Origin: Streptomyces humi
GTDB taxonomy: Bacteria; Actinomycetota; Actinomycetes; Streptomycetales; Streptomycetaceae
DNA: 55,838 bases
Direction: 5' to 3'
Assembly: GCF_001005085.2 (NCBI RefSeq)
Contig: NZ_LBMU02000083.1
Location: forward strand, 1-55,838
A program made the translations under genes and the position numbers. The first letter of the stretch is position 1; each line of letters begins with the position of its first letter. This document shows positions 16,901 to 24,805 of the stretch, piece after piece. The notes beneath the pieces were generated by a model, which was given only the letters and a program-made list of their open reading frames with translations, was not told where the DNA came from and did no database searches.

Positions 16901-17044
16901 CTGACCCTCCTTCTCGTGCCGACGCTGTACGCGATGCTCGAACTCCGCAAGGAGCGGCGCGCCGCCAAGCGCGCGGCGAAGAAGGGCCCGCCGCCCGCGG
17001 CTTCCGTCCCGTCGGCCGACCACCCGGAACCCGCGACCGTGTGA
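13931..17044 (+). CDS. HAE1/AcrB-type RND efflux transporter
   Basis: This 1037-residue protein has the standard RND layout: TM1 (~13-30), a first large extracytoplasmic loop, TM2-6 (~335-490), TM7 (~525-545), a second loop and TM8-12 (~850-1010). The IGRVVDDSIVVLENIKRHL segment in TM4 supplies the paired aspartates of the proton relay, and TM11 carries the usual VIEGGRHRLRPILMTALATVF. The family exports drugs, lipids or detergents using proton motive force. No membrane-fusion or outer-membrane partner gene is nearby, as in the Bacillus SwrC type. It probably belongs to the regulon of the two-component system upstream. Confidence 0.9.
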   Translation: MSWLSRFSLAQRALIGLMSLIALAFGAIAVPQIKQQLLPTISLPMVSVIAPYQGAAPDVVEKQIVEPIENNLDGVDGVTGVTSTASEGNAVIMASFDYGSDTKQLVADVQLAVNRAQLPDSVDPQVISGSTDDMPTVVLAVTSGEDQQALADRLDTTVVPDLKNIDGVGRVQVTGVRDVQVTVTPDDAKLAKAGLTPAALAQSLQAAGATVAAGSFAEDGANRTVQVGGGLTSLAQIRDLMVTGQGVEKPVRLGAVAAVKEQEAPADSITRTDGRPSLAVNVTMDHDGSAVSISNAVKDRLPKLRQDLGSGAAVTVVSDQGPAVSKSIKGLTTEGALGLLFAVLVILVFLASVRSTLVTAVSIPLSVVLALIVLWTRGLSLNMLTLGALTIAIGRVVDDSIVVLENIKRHLGYGEERQAAILGAVREVAGAVTSSTLTTVAVFLPIGLVGGMVGALFGSFSITVTAALLASLLVSLTVVPVLSYWFLRAPKGTPEDAEEARRRAEEKEANSRLQRAYVPVLRFATRRRLTSVLIAVVVLVLTFGMSGLLKTNFFDQGDQEVLTVKQELKPGTGLAATDAQARKVEKLLASVDGVKDYQVTVGSSGFMAAFGGGTDTNQASYSVMLDDAKSYDRVQSAIEDGLHKLSGIGTTTVSAGDGFGSQDLSVVVKAADGDVLRKASEQVRAAVAKLDDVTDVTSDLSQSVPRISVKANSKAAAAGFDDQTLGAAVSQAVKGTTAGKATLDDTERDVVVKSAKPAETLAQLRALQLGPVRLGDIATVKLVAGPVSLTRIDGRRAATVTAKPTGDNTGAVSSRLQSKIKALKLPAGATASIGGVTSDQDSAFKNLGLAMLAAIAIVFMLLVATFRSLVQPLILLVSIPFAATGALGLLVVTGTPMGVPAMIGMLMLIGIVVTNAIVLIDLINQYRSQGHGVVEAVIEGGRHRLRPILMTALATVFALLPMALGVTGEGGFIAQPLAVVVIGGLISSTLLTLLLVPTLYAMLELRKERRAAKRAAKKGPPPAASVPSADHPEPATV

Positions 17045-17057
17045 CGCCACCGGCGAT

Positions 17058-17096
17058 GACGGCCGGTTCCCGACCCACCTCCGGGAACCGGCCGTC
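17058..17096 (+). terminator. 15-bp perfect hairpin terminator after the RND gene
   Basis: GACGGCCGGTTCCCG (17058-17072) and CGGGAACCGGCCGTC (17082-17096) pair perfectly around a 9-base loop, 14 bases after the RND stop codon. Confidence 0.8.
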
Positions 17097-17160
17097 CGGC
17101 TTCAGGCATCAACGGCCCGCGCGCGGCCGTCCGGCTTCGGGCACCGACGGCCCGCGCGCG
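17091..17160. repeat. 35-bp tandem duplication
   Basis: GCCGTCCGGCTTC(A/G)GGCA... is repeated at 17091-17125 and 17126-17160 with few differences, and a third partial copy starts at 17161. The first copy shares its beginning with the right arm of the RND terminator, suggesting that the duplication arose from hairpin slippage. Confidence 0.7.
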
Positions 17161-17214
17161 GCCGTTCCGTATGCTGGCGCCGCGAACCGCCAATCGGGGA
17201 AGGGGAGTCGGCGT

Positions 17215-19482
17215 ATGCCGCTGCACAAGGACGATCCACGGTCCCTGGGCGGCTACCGGCTGGTCGACCGGCTGGGGGCCGGCGGCATGGGCATCGTCTA
17301 CCGGGGCCGGTCGCGGTCCGGGCGTGAGGTCGCTGTCAAGGTGGTGCACGCGCAGTACGCCGAGGACCCCGTCTTCCGCGCCCGGTTCCGGCAGGAGATC
17401 GAGGCCGCCCGCCGGGTCAGCGGCGCCTTCACCGCCCCCGTCCTGGACGCCGACCCGGACGCGGCGGCGCCCTGGATGGCCACCCAGTACGTACCCGGCC
17501 AGTCCCTCGCCGCCCGCATCCGCGCGCACGGCGCCCTCCGCGTCACCGAGTTGCGCCCGCTGGCCCTCGGCCTGGTGGAGGCGCTGCGGGAGATCCACCG
17601 GGCCGGGATGGTGCACCGCGACCTGAAGCCGGCCAACGTCCTGATGGCCGGGGACGGCCCGCGCGTCATCGACTTCGGCATCTCCCGCGCGGCCGAGAAC
17701 CACAACACCCTCACCGAGACCGGCCAGATGGTCGGTACCCCGCCGTTCATGTCCCCGGAGCAGTTCACCGACGCGCGGACGGTCGGCCCCGCCTCCGACG
17801 TCTTCTCGCTCGGCGCGCTGCTGGTCTACTGCGTCACCGGACGCGGCCCCTTCGACGCCGACAGCCCCTACCTCACCGGCTACCGGGTGGTCCACAACGA
17901 ACCCGTGCTGGACGGCGTGACCGGCCCGCTGCGCGCGGTCCTGGAGCGCTGTCTGGCCAAGGACCCCGCCGACCGGCCCCGACTCGACGACCTCGCCGGG
18001 GAGTTCGCGGCGGCCCTGCCGGAGCCGGACCCCGGCGAACCGGCGACGATGACCCTGCGGCTGCCGTCGGCCCGGCCGCTCGACGCCGGCACCGCGTCGG
18101 ACGGCGCGACGCCCGGCCCGGGGGCCGGCCCCGGCCGGGCGACCGGCACCGGCTCGGCCCGCCGGACCCGGGGCAGGGGCCGCCGCATGCTCTGGGCGGC
18201 GGTCGGCACGGTGGGCGCGCTGGTCCTCGGACTGCTGTGGTACATCCGGTTCGGACCGGGTTTCCCGGACGGCTCCCGGGCGCCGAGCTCCTCCTCGGCC
18301 TCCCGCTGGGTCGCGCCGCCCGCCGGCTGGCGGCCCTGGCAGACGACGGTGTACAAGCCGGCGGACCAGGGCGAGGCCAAGGCGCTGGGCACCCCGGCGG
18401 AAGGGCAGTCGGACTGCCTGAGCCAGGGCGACAGCGTCTACTGCGGAGGCCACGGCGTCCTGCCGGTACGGCTGGACGGCCGGACCGGCAGGACGGTCTG
18501 GCGCGCCGCGCTCGCACCGCCGGGCGGCGACTCCAGCCGGTACGACTCCTCGGTCCTCGGTGTCCACGACGGCACGGTCCTCGTCCGGGAGACCATCACC
18601 GAGGAAGGCGCCGAGAACAACCCGACCTACGTCGTCGCCCTCGACGCGGCGAACAGCGCCCAACGGTGGATCCGCAAGGTCAACGACGAGAACGTCGAGC
18701 TGGTCATGGCCGGCGACCTGGTGCTCACCGCCGAGAGCGACGGCCGGACGGTGACGGCCCGCTCCCCGCGCACGGGCCGGGCGAGCTGGTCCATGACACT
18801 GCCGGCCCGCACCTACTGCACGTTCCTGCCGGCCGGGACCGACCTGTACGCGCAGTGCTTCCCCACCGAGCAGGACGCCGAGTACTCCTCGCTCCTCCAG
18901 GTGGACCTCGCCGACGGAAGGACGGCCGTGCGCCGGCAGATCCCCTTCGAGAGCGGCTTCCTCGGCGTCGTCGACGGCCATCCGGCCATGGTCCTGGCCG
19001 ACGAGGAGAGCGGCTCGACGTCCTTGCAGGACTCCACGTTCACCAGGATCCTCCTGACGGACCCGACGACCGGAGGCCGGACGACGACGAAGCTCGCCAA
19101 GTCCTACCAGGGCTCGGTGACGCTCGCCTCGGACACCCTGTGGATCACGGGGGCGAACGGCGAGGTGGCGGCGGTGTCCCCGCTGACCGGCAGGGAACTC
19201 TGGCACACCCGTACCAGCGTGGAGAACTCCGGTTCCCCGACGTACGACTCCCGCACCCACACCCTGTACCTGGCCAGTCCCAGCGGACGGGTGGCAGCCG
19301 TGGACACCCGCAAGGGCACCCTGCTCTGGGAGACCGCCCCGCGCGTCGACACGGCCTCGACGGGCGACGCGTCCGATCCCGAGGCGCTCCTCCACGGAGG
19401 CACGGTGATCGTCATGACCCCCGACGGCACCCTCTTCAGCCTCGACCCGGCGCACCCCGAGCGGAAGTCCGGCTCGGGGTGA
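17215..19482 (+). CDS. Receptor Ser/Thr protein kinase with extracellular PQQ-like beta-propeller
   Basis: This 755-residue kinase starts at the ATG after GGGGAAGGGGA. The kinase domain (~13-270) has GAGGMG (21-26), catalytic Lys42, HRDLKPAN (134-141, Asp136), DFG (153-155) and SPEQ. A Pro/Gly-rich linker leads to a single transmembrane helix (~325-345). The outside part (~360-755) has repeated blade-like units such as VVALDAANSAQRWIRKV, VAAVSPLTGRELWHTR and VAAVDTRKGTLLWET, the pattern of PQQ-like/quinoprotein propellers. It is probably a sensor kinase responding to an extracellular ligand. A second kinase of the same design is at 39140-41287. Confidence 0.92.
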   Translation: MPLHKDDPRSLGGYRLVDRLGAGGMGIVYRGRSRSGREVAVKVVHAQYAEDPVFRARFRQEIEAARRVSGAFTAPVLDADPDAAAPWMATQYVPGQSLAARIRAHGALRVTELRPLALGLVEALREIHRAGMVHRDLKPANVLMAGDGPRVIDFGISRAAENHNTLTETGQMVGTPPFMSPEQFTDARTVGPASDVFSLGALLVYCVTGRGPFDADSPYLTGYRVVHNEPVLDGVTGPLRAVLERCLAKDPADRPRLDDLAGEFAAALPEPDPGEPATMTLRLPSARPLDAGTASDGATPGPGAGPGRATGTGSARRTRGRGRRMLWAAVGTVGALVLGLLWYIRFGPGFPDGSRAPSSSSASRWVAPPAGWRPWQTTVYKPADQGEAKALGTPAEGQSDCLSQGDSVYCGGHGVLPVRLDGRTGRTVWRAALAPPGGDSSRYDSSVLGVHDGTVLVRETITEEGAENNPTYVVALDAANSAQRWIRKVNDENVELVMAGDLVLTAESDGRTVTARSPRTGRASWSMTLPARTYCTFLPAGTDLYAQCFPTEQDAEYSSLLQVDLADGRTAVRRQIPFESGFLGVVDGHPAMVLADEESGSTSLQDSTFTRILLTDPTTGGRTTTKLAKSYQGSVTLASDTLWITGANGEVAAVSPLTGRELWHTRTSVENSGSPTYDSRTHTLYLASPSGRVAAVDTRKGTLLWETAPRVDTASTGDASDPEALLHGGTVIVMTPDGTLFSLDPAHPERKSGSG

Positions 19483-19497
19483 CACCCGGGAAGGCGG

Positions 19498-20694
19498 CTA
19501 CGGCAGCGCCAGCATCCGCTCCAACGCCAGCTTGGCGAACGCCTCCGTCTCCTTGTCGACCTCGATCCGGTTGACCAGGTTGCCCTCGGCCAGCGACTCA
19601 AGGGTCCACACGAGGTGGGGGAGGTCGATGCGGTTCATGGTCGAGCAGAAGCAGACCGTCTTGTCGAGGAAGACGATCTCCTTGCCCTCCGGCGCGAAAC
19701 GGTTCGCGAGGCGGCGGACCAGGTTCAGCTCGGTGCCGATCGCCCACTTGGAGCCGGCCGGGGCCGCCTCCAGGGCCTTGATGATGTACTCGGTCGAGCC
19801 GACGTGGTCCGCCGCCGCCACGACCTCGTGCCTGCACTCGGGGTGGACGAGGACGTTGACGCCCGGGATGCGCTCGCGCACGTCGTTGACGGAGTCCAGG
19901 CTGAAACGGCCGTGCACCGAGCAGTGGCCGCGCCAGAGGATCATCTTGGCGGCCCGCAGCTCGTCGGCGGTCAGGCCGCCGTTCGGCTTGTGCGGGTTGT
20001 AGACGACACAGTCCTCCAGGGACATGCCCATGTCCCGGACGGCGGTGTTGCGGCCCAGGTGCTGGTCGGGCAGGAACAGCACCTTGACCGCCGAGGGCTC
20101 CCCCTGCGCGAAAGCCCACTCCAGGGCCCGCTGGGCGTTCGACGAGGTGCAGATCGTGCCGCCGTGCTTGCCCGTGAACGCCTTGATGTCCGCGGACGAG
20201 TTCATGTACGAGACGGGCACGACCTGCTCGGCTATGCCGGCCTCGGTCAGCACGTCCCAGCACTCGGCGACCTGCTCGGCGGTGGCCATGTCCGCCATCG
20301 AGCAGCCCGCCGCCAGGTCCGGCAGAACCACCTTCTGGTCGTCCGAGGTCAGGATGTCGGCGGACTCGGCCATGAAGTGCACACCGCAGAACACGATGTA
20401 CTCCGCCTCCGGGCGGGCGGCCGCGTCCCGGGCCAGCTTGAAGGAGTCGCCCGTGACGTCGGCGAACTGGATGACCTCGTCGCGCTGGTAGTGGTGGCCG
20501 AGCACGAAGACCTTGTCGCCGAGCTTCTCCTTGGCCGCGCGGGCGCGCGCGACCAGGTCCGGGTCGGACGGCGAGGGCAGGTCGCCGGGACACTCGACAC
20601 CCCGCTCGCTCCTCGGGTCGGCCTCCCGGCCGAGCAGCAGCAGGGCGAGCGGGCTCGGCTGTACGTCGAGCTCCGGGGTCTGGGCGGTGGTCAC
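19498..20694 (-). CDS. nadA: Quinolinate synthase A
   Basis: NadA condenses iminoaspartate with dihydroxyacetone phosphate to make quinolinate for NAD synthesis and needs a [4Fe-4S] cluster. The 398 residues show GHHYQRDEVIQFAD, a Cys in VFCGVHFMAESADIL (C103), C258 in WRGHCSVHGRF and Cys in TVCFCSTMNRID (348/350), the expected cluster ligands of the longer NadA type. I prefer the GTG at 20694: the AGAAAGG tract is well placed for it but abuts the other GTG at 20703. nadB and nadC are not in view. The divergent ErpA-like gene could supply its cluster. Confidence 0.93.
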   Translation of the reverse strand: MTTAQTPELDVQPSPLALLLLGREADPRSERGVECPGDLPSPSDPDLVARARAAKEKLGDKVFVLGHHYQRDEVIQFADVTGDSFKLARDAAARPEAEYIVFCGVHFMAESADILTSDDQKVVLPDLAAGCSMADMATAEQVAECWDVLTEAGIAEQVVPVSYMNSSADIKAFTGKHGGTICTSSNAQRALEWAFAQGEPSAVKVLFLPDQHLGRNTAVRDMGMSLEDCVVYNPHKPNGGLTADELRAAKMILWRGHCSVHGRFSLDSVNDVRERIPGVNVLVHPECRHEVVAAADHVGSTEYIIKALEAAPAGSKWAIGTELNLVRRLANRFAPEGKEIVFLDKTVCFCSTMNRIDLPHLVWTLESLAEGNLVNRIEVDKETEAFAKLALERMLALP

Positions 20695-20735
20695 GACACG
20701 CACCCTTTCTACTTTTCGTCGTTCTGACGTTATCT

Positions 20736-20764
20736 ATCATAACTGCTTCATGTCACTTTGACGA
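20736..20764 (-). promoter_or_regulatory. Candidate nadA promoter
   Basis: Reading on the minus strand, TCGTCA (20759-20764) and TATGAT (20736-20741) are 17 bases apart, about 42 bases before the preferred nadA start. The segment is unusually AT-rich for this genome (TTATGATAGATAACG), which supports a promoter or operator. Inferred only. Confidence 0.5.
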
Positions 20765-20926
20765 TGGCCATAGCGTCGATGTGACATCAATCCCGGTGCC
20801 GGGTATGTGCGAGCATGAAGAGGTAGAGAAAACGCGAGAACGCGAACGCCGGCCCGGAATGAATCAGCGGACCCGCCGGTTGCACTCGTCGGCAAGCAGT
20901 CTCCGTACAACCCGGGAGAGATGTAG

Positions 20927-21283
20927 ATGTCCGTATCGGACGAGACCAGCACCGCCACCGACGGCATCATCCTGAGCGACGCCGCCGCGGCCAAGGTCAA
21001 GGCCCTGCTCGACCAGGAAGGGCGCGACGACCTCGCCCTGCGTGTCGCCGTCCAGCCCGGTGGCTGCTCCGGCCTGCGCTACCAGCTCTTCTTCGACGAG
21101 CGTTCCCTCGACGGTGACGTCGTCAAGGACTTCGACGGCGTCAAGGTCGTCACCGACCGCATGAGCGCCCCGTACCTGGGCGGCGCGTCGATCGACTTCG
21201 TCGACACCATCGAGAAGCAGGGCTTCACGATCGACAACCCGAACGCGACGGGCTCCTGCGCCTGCGGCGACTCCTTCAGCTGA
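20927..21283 (+). CDS. erpA: Iron-sulfur cluster carrier, ErpA/HesB (A-type) family
   Basis: This 118-residue protein has the A-type carrier fold and the three invariant cysteines: C47 in QPGGCSGLRY and C111/C113 in GSCACGDSF. Such proteins receive Fe-S clusters from the assembly machinery and deliver them to apo-enzymes. A 12-residue N-terminal extension is typical of actinobacterial members. GGGAGAG precedes the ATG. It is divergent from nadA, a cluster enzyme, and lies in the same conserved region as the Fe-S-containing Rieske subunit. Confidence 0.92.
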   Translation: MSVSDETSTATDGIILSDAAAAKVKALLDQEGRDDLALRVAVQPGGCSGLRYQLFFDERSLDGDVVKDFDGVKVVTDRMSAPYLGGASIDFVDTIEKQGFTIDNPNATGSCACGDSFS

Positions 21284-21307
21284 GGCTGGGCCGGCACACA
21301 GGCGGAC

Positions 21308-21346
21308 GAAGGCGGCGGTCCCGGGTCACCCGGGGCCGCCGCCTTC
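21308..21346. terminator. Strong bidirectional terminator
   Basis: GAAGGCGGCGG (21308-21318) with an adjoining CCCGGG arm pairs with CCCGGG...CCGCCGCCTTC ending at 21346, giving a stem of about 17 pairs with one mismatch and a small loop. It sits between convergent genes ending at 21283 and 21355. Confidence 0.85.
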
Positions 21347-21354
21347 GGGCGTCC

Positions 21355-23250
21355 TCAGCCCACCTGGGGGTTCAGGGCCGTCGCCCGCTCCTTCGGGACC
21401 GCCCTGCCGTCCGTGCCGACGACCTTGCGGCCGTCCAGCGGAGCGTCGAGACGCACCGCCTGGTGGTACTGCTTGGCGATCATCACGCAGACCTTGTCCG
21501 GCCAGGGGGTCGCCGTCACCTTCACCACGACCTGCTCCGAGCCCTCGTCCGCGGTGACCTTGTAGTCGGCGCACACCCCGCCCGTGAAGGCCACGACCAG
21601 TTCGCGGTCGTCGGCCGTGTAGCCGTCGACCTTCACGTCCCGCTGCGCGGCACCGGCACTCCCCGACGGCGCGGCCGGCGTCGACGCGGACGCCAGGTAC
21701 TTCGGGTCCACCGCCGGATAGCTGACCGTGTAGGCGTCCGCCGATCCCGAGCCACGTACCTGGAACAGCCAGGACGGCACCAGCGCCTGCCGGCCGGCCA
21801 CCGACTGCGCGGCCAGCCCGAACACCGCCTTCTCGACCACGGCCGGGGCCGCGGACCGCGCGGCGGACGGCGTCGACGCGCCGCACGGCTGCTCCAGCCG
21901 GTCCTTCTGCGGTACGGAACTGGTGCAGCCGCCGATGCCCATCCGGTGCCCGGTGCCCGGCGCCGCGTTCATCAGGGCCAGCGTCCGCGCGGCGCCCAGC
22001 ACCGGATACGTGTCGCCCTTGACCGGCGTCGCCAGCATGCCGTTGCCGCCGACCAGCTCACCCCGCGCGCCCACGGTCAGCCCGGTCGTCCAGCCGTACG
22101 TGGGCAGCCCGCCGACCACCGGATCGGCGTTCACCACCCGCTGCGCGCCCATGACCTGGCTGGTGTCCAGCTTCGCGCCGTCCTCGCCGAGCGCCTTCAG
22201 CACCGGGGCGGCGGCCTTCCGCGCCGCGGCCTCGCCCACCGGCGCGTCGGCGGGCGCCGCCGGATCCTTCGCGCAGATCACGGTGGACGTGCAGTCGTCG
22301 GTGCCGGGGGCGTAGTGGCTGTACGTCCAGATGCCCGGGGCGGCCCTGTTCACCTGGAGGCTGCCGCCGGAGCCGTCGTGGTCGGTGCCGACCTTCCACA
22401 CCTGGCCCTCGGCGACCGGGGCCCCGGTGATGCCGAGGGCCTTCGCCAGCGCGGCCACCCGGTCCTTGGAGACCTCGCCGGAGGGCTGGTACACGGCGGC
22501 CGAGCCGGGGCCGCCGGGCAGTGTGCCGCTCGCCCGGTAGGTGACGCCGTACGGGTCGGGCTCGCCGGGGGCGATGCCGTTGCCGCCGGAGGAGTGGCCG
22601 TCCAGGGCGAGCGGCGGGGGAGTGGCGCCACCGGAGGAGCCGGCACCGGCACCGGAGCCGCCCGACACGAGGTAGGCACCGCCCCCGCCGACCAGAAGCA
22701 CGGCGGCGGCCACGGAGACGACGACAAGCCCGGACGACCGCCGCCGCCCGGCCCGCGCGCCCCCGGACTCGGACTCCCCGGCCGCCTCGGAGACGCCGAC
22801 CACCTGGTCGGAAGCGCCTCCCTCGGACACGCCCGCTGCCTCAGACACGTCGGCTGCCACGACAGGCACGACAGGCACGACAGGCACGACTGGCACGGCA
22901 GGCTCCGCGGGCTCCGACGGCTCCGCTGGCTCGTCCGGCACCGGGGTCTGCGCATCGGCGTCCTTGACGGGCGCCACCTCGGAGTCCTTGACGGGCGCCA
23001 CCTCAGCGTCCTCGGCGGGCTTCGCATCGGTGTCCCTGACGGGCTCCACCTCAGCGCCCTCGACGTCCACCTCAGCGTCGGAGGGCTCCACCTCGGCGTC
23101 GGAGGGCTCCACCTCGGCGTCGCCCGTGGGGTGTGCGGCGGCTCCAGCGGCCTCCGGTGACTCCGGGGTCTCCTGGGCGGCCTCGGGGGGCTGCTGTCCG
23201 GCGTCGCCCGCGCCCGCGTCCTCGTCGTTCTCGGGTCGCTCGCTCTTCAC
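21355..23250 (-). CDS. Large single-pass membrane protein with disordered acidic N-terminus
   Basis: This 631-residue protein has a cytoplasmic N-terminal ~170 residues that are acidic and repetitive (DAEVEPS twice, DSEVAPVKD-type repeats, runs of PVVPVV, SEAAGVSE units). One transmembrane helix lies at ~174-196 after GRRRSSG. A Gly/Ser linker and an extracytoplasmic domain of ~400 residues follow, with four cysteines that could pair as disulfides. The family appears conserved in streptomycetes between hesB and the sugar kinase, but no function is known to me. The low-complexity N-tail suggests protein-protein interactions at the membrane face. Confidence 0.85.
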   Translation of the reverse strand: MKSERPENDEDAGAGDAGQQPPEAAQETPESPEAAGAAAHPTGDAEVEPSDAEVEPSDAEVDVEGAEVEPVRDTDAKPAEDAEVAPVKDSEVAPVKDADAQTPVPDEPAEPSEPAEPAVPVVPVVPVVPVVAADVSEAAGVSEGGASDQVVGVSEAAGESESGGARAGRRRSSGLVVVSVAAAVLLVGGGGAYLVSGGSGAGAGSSGGATPPPLALDGHSSGGNGIAPGEPDPYGVTYRASGTLPGGPGSAAVYQPSGEVSKDRVAALAKALGITGAPVAEGQVWKVGTDHDGSGGSLQVNRAAPGIWTYSHYAPGTDDCTSTVICAKDPAAPADAPVGEAAARKAAAPVLKALGEDGAKLDTSQVMGAQRVVNADPVVGGLPTYGWTTGLTVGARGELVGGNGMLATPVKGDTYPVLGAARTLALMNAAPGTGHRMGIGGCTSSVPQKDRLEQPCGASTPSAARSAAPAVVEKAVFGLAAQSVAGRQALVPSWLFQVRGSGSADAYTVSYPAVDPKYLASASTPAAPSGSAGAAQRDVKVDGYTADDRELVVAFTGGVCADYKVTADEGSEQVVVKVTATPWPDKVCVMIAKQYHQAVRLDAPLDGRKVVGTDGRAVPKERATALNPQVG

Positions 23251-23355
23251 CGCATCGCTCCTCGCCGTGTCGTATCCCGCCTCCCCTTCACGGGGGACGG
23301 CGATGGGACGCGGGAGGGGAGCGCGCGGTTCCCTGTGAACGCGCCGGACGGAACC

Positions 23356-23415
23356 CGGCGGAGCGAGGCCCGGCGGAGCGAGGCCCGGCGGAGCGAGGCC
23401 GGGCGGAGCGAGGCT
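23356..23415. repeat. Four 15-bp tandem repeats
   Basis: CGGCGGAGCGAGGCC is repeated four times in direct contact (23356-23370, 23371-23385, 23386-23400 and, with two changes, 23401-23415). It lies between the 69-residue protein gene and the large membrane protein gene. No hairpin or coding role is evident. Confidence 0.85.
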
Positions 23416-23428
23416 AGGCCGACAGGGC

Positions 23429-23638
23429 CTAGTCCCCGTACTCGGACATCGCGTCCAGCAGCCTGGCGGACTTCTTCGGCACGGTCACCCCGTGGATGAG
23501 TGACGGCGGCACCGGCCGGGCATCGCCGTGATCGGGAACCGCCCAGTGCGGGGCCATCCGGGCGCAGTCCCCGCGCAGCGACGCCAGGTCGCCTTCGAGG
23601 TCGGCCGGAGCGGGGGCGTGGACCTTGAGGTTCGTCAT
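23429..23638 (-). CDS. Small conserved hypothetical protein, 69 residues
   Basis: I start at MTNLKVHAPAPADLEG, the ATG complementary to 23636-23638; a longer start at 23665 has no ribosome site. The product is soluble and slightly acidic with a DCARMAPHWAVPDHG segment and a C-terminal helix. I do not recognise the family. It is divergent from the sugar-kinase gene and shares its AT-rich promoter region. Confidence 0.65.
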   Translation of the reverse strand: MTNLKVHAPAPADLEGDLASLRGDCARMAPHWAVPDHGDARPVPPSLIHGVTVPKKSARLLDAMSEYGD

Positions 23639-23771
23639 GACGGCACCGTATGCACGGCAGGGCATGCGAAGAAAGATCTACTATCGGGTAGTTTTGGCAC
23701 CTTCAGGGCGCCCCGGCGGACCCGGTAGCGTTAACTGTCAAATACGCCTCCCCCTCAGGAGAGACTCAGCC

Positions 23772-24746
23772 GTGCGCATCGCAGTCACCGGCTCCATCGC
23801 CACCGACCACCTCATGACCTTCCCCGGCCGCTTCGCGGACCAGTTGGTCGCGGACCAGTTGCACACGGTCTCGCTGTCCTTCCTGGTCGACAACCTGGAC
23901 GTGCGCCGGGGCGGTGTCGGCGCGAACATCGCGTTCGGCATGGGACAGCTCGGCACCCGGCCGGTCCTGGTCGGCGCCGCGGGCTTCGACTTCGACGACT
24001 ACCGGTCCTGGCTCGACCGGCACGGCGTCGACACGGAGTCCGTCCGTATCTCCGAGACCCTGCACACCGCGCGTTTCGTGTGCACGACCGACGCCGACCA
24101 CAACCAGATCGGCTCCTTCTACACGGGCGCCATGAGCGAGGCCCGGCTGATCGAGCTGAAGACCGTCGCCGACCGGGTGGGCGGCCTGGACCTGGTCCTC
24201 ATCGGTGCGGACGACCCCGAGGGCATGCTCCGCCACACGGAGGAGTGCCGCACCCGCGCGATCCCGTTCGCCGCCGACTTCTCCCAGCAGATCGCCCGGA
24301 TGGACGGCGACGAGATCCGGACCCTGCTGGACGGCGCGACGTACCTCTTCTCCAACGAGTACGAGAAGGGGCTGATCGAGACGAAGACCGGGTGGACCGA
24401 CGAGGAGATCCTCGGGAAGGTCGGCCACCGGGTCACCACGCTCGGCGCGCGCGGGGTGCGGATCGAGCGGGCGGGCGAGGAGGCCATCGAGGTCGGCTGC
24501 CCCGACGAGGAGCGCAAGGCCGACCCGACGGGCGTCGGTGACGCGTTCCGTGCCGGGTTCCTGTCCGGGCTCGCGTGGGGGGTCACGCTGGAGCGGGCGG
24601 CCCAGGTGGGCTGCATGCTGGCGACGCTCGTCATCGAGACCGTGGGCACGCAGGAGTACCAGCTGCGGCGCGGGCACTTCATGGAGCGGTTCACGAAGGC
24701 GTACGGGGACGAGGCCGCGGAAGAGGTTCGCGGCTACCTGGTCTGA
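23772..24746 (+). CDS. PfkB-family sugar/nucleoside kinase (adenosine kinase-like)
   Basis: This 324-residue ribokinase-fold enzyme begins at a GTG after AGGAGA. It shows the N-terminal RRGGVGANIAFGMGQLG substrate-binding motif, SNEYEKGLIE, TLGARGVRI and the C-terminal DPTGVGDAFRAGF motif with catalytic-type Asp257. Length and neighbourhood match mycobacterial Rv2202c, which was annotated as carbohydrate kinase cbhK and then shown to be adenosine kinase. The same activity, salvaging adenosine to AMP, is likely but not proven here. It faces the desulfurase gene convergently. Confidence 0.88.
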   Translation: MRIAVTGSIATDHLMTFPGRFADQLVADQLHTVSLSFLVDNLDVRRGGVGANIAFGMGQLGTRPVLVGAAGFDFDDYRSWLDRHGVDTESVRISETLHTARFVCTTDADHNQIGSFYTGAMSEARLIELKTVADRVGGLDLVLIGADDPEGMLRHTEECRTRAIPFAADFSQQIARMDGDEIRTLLDGATYLFSNEYEKGLIETKTGWTDEEILGKVGHRVTTLGARGVRIERAGEEAIEVGCPDEERKADPTGVGDAFRAGFLSGLAWGVTLERAAQVGCMLATLVIETVGTQEYQLRRGHFMERFTKAYGDEAAEEVRGYLV

Positions 24747-24771
24747 GTCCGGCCGCGGGTGCGTGGGGGCT

Positions 24772-24795
24772 GGCCGCGCGGGTCCCCGCGCCCCC
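24772..24795 (-). repeat. Dispersed intergenic repeat, copy F
   Basis: A diverged copy of the family on the minus strand (CCGCGCGGGTCCCCGCGCC on the plus strand), with the usual GCGGGTGCGTGGGGGCTGG flank before it. It lies between two convergent genes. Confidence 0.6.
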
Positions 24796-24805
24796 GAGGG
24801 GGCGC

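Noticed and set aside
13931..17044. MmpL-type lipid exporter
   Set aside because: The protein has the two matched periplasmic loops and TM4 aspartate pair of HAE1/AcrB transporters and is longer than a typical streptomycete MmpL.
23356..23415. CRISPR array
   Set aside because: Units of 15 bases in direct contact have no spacers and no cas genes are near; the same applies to the arrays at 3478 and 55606.
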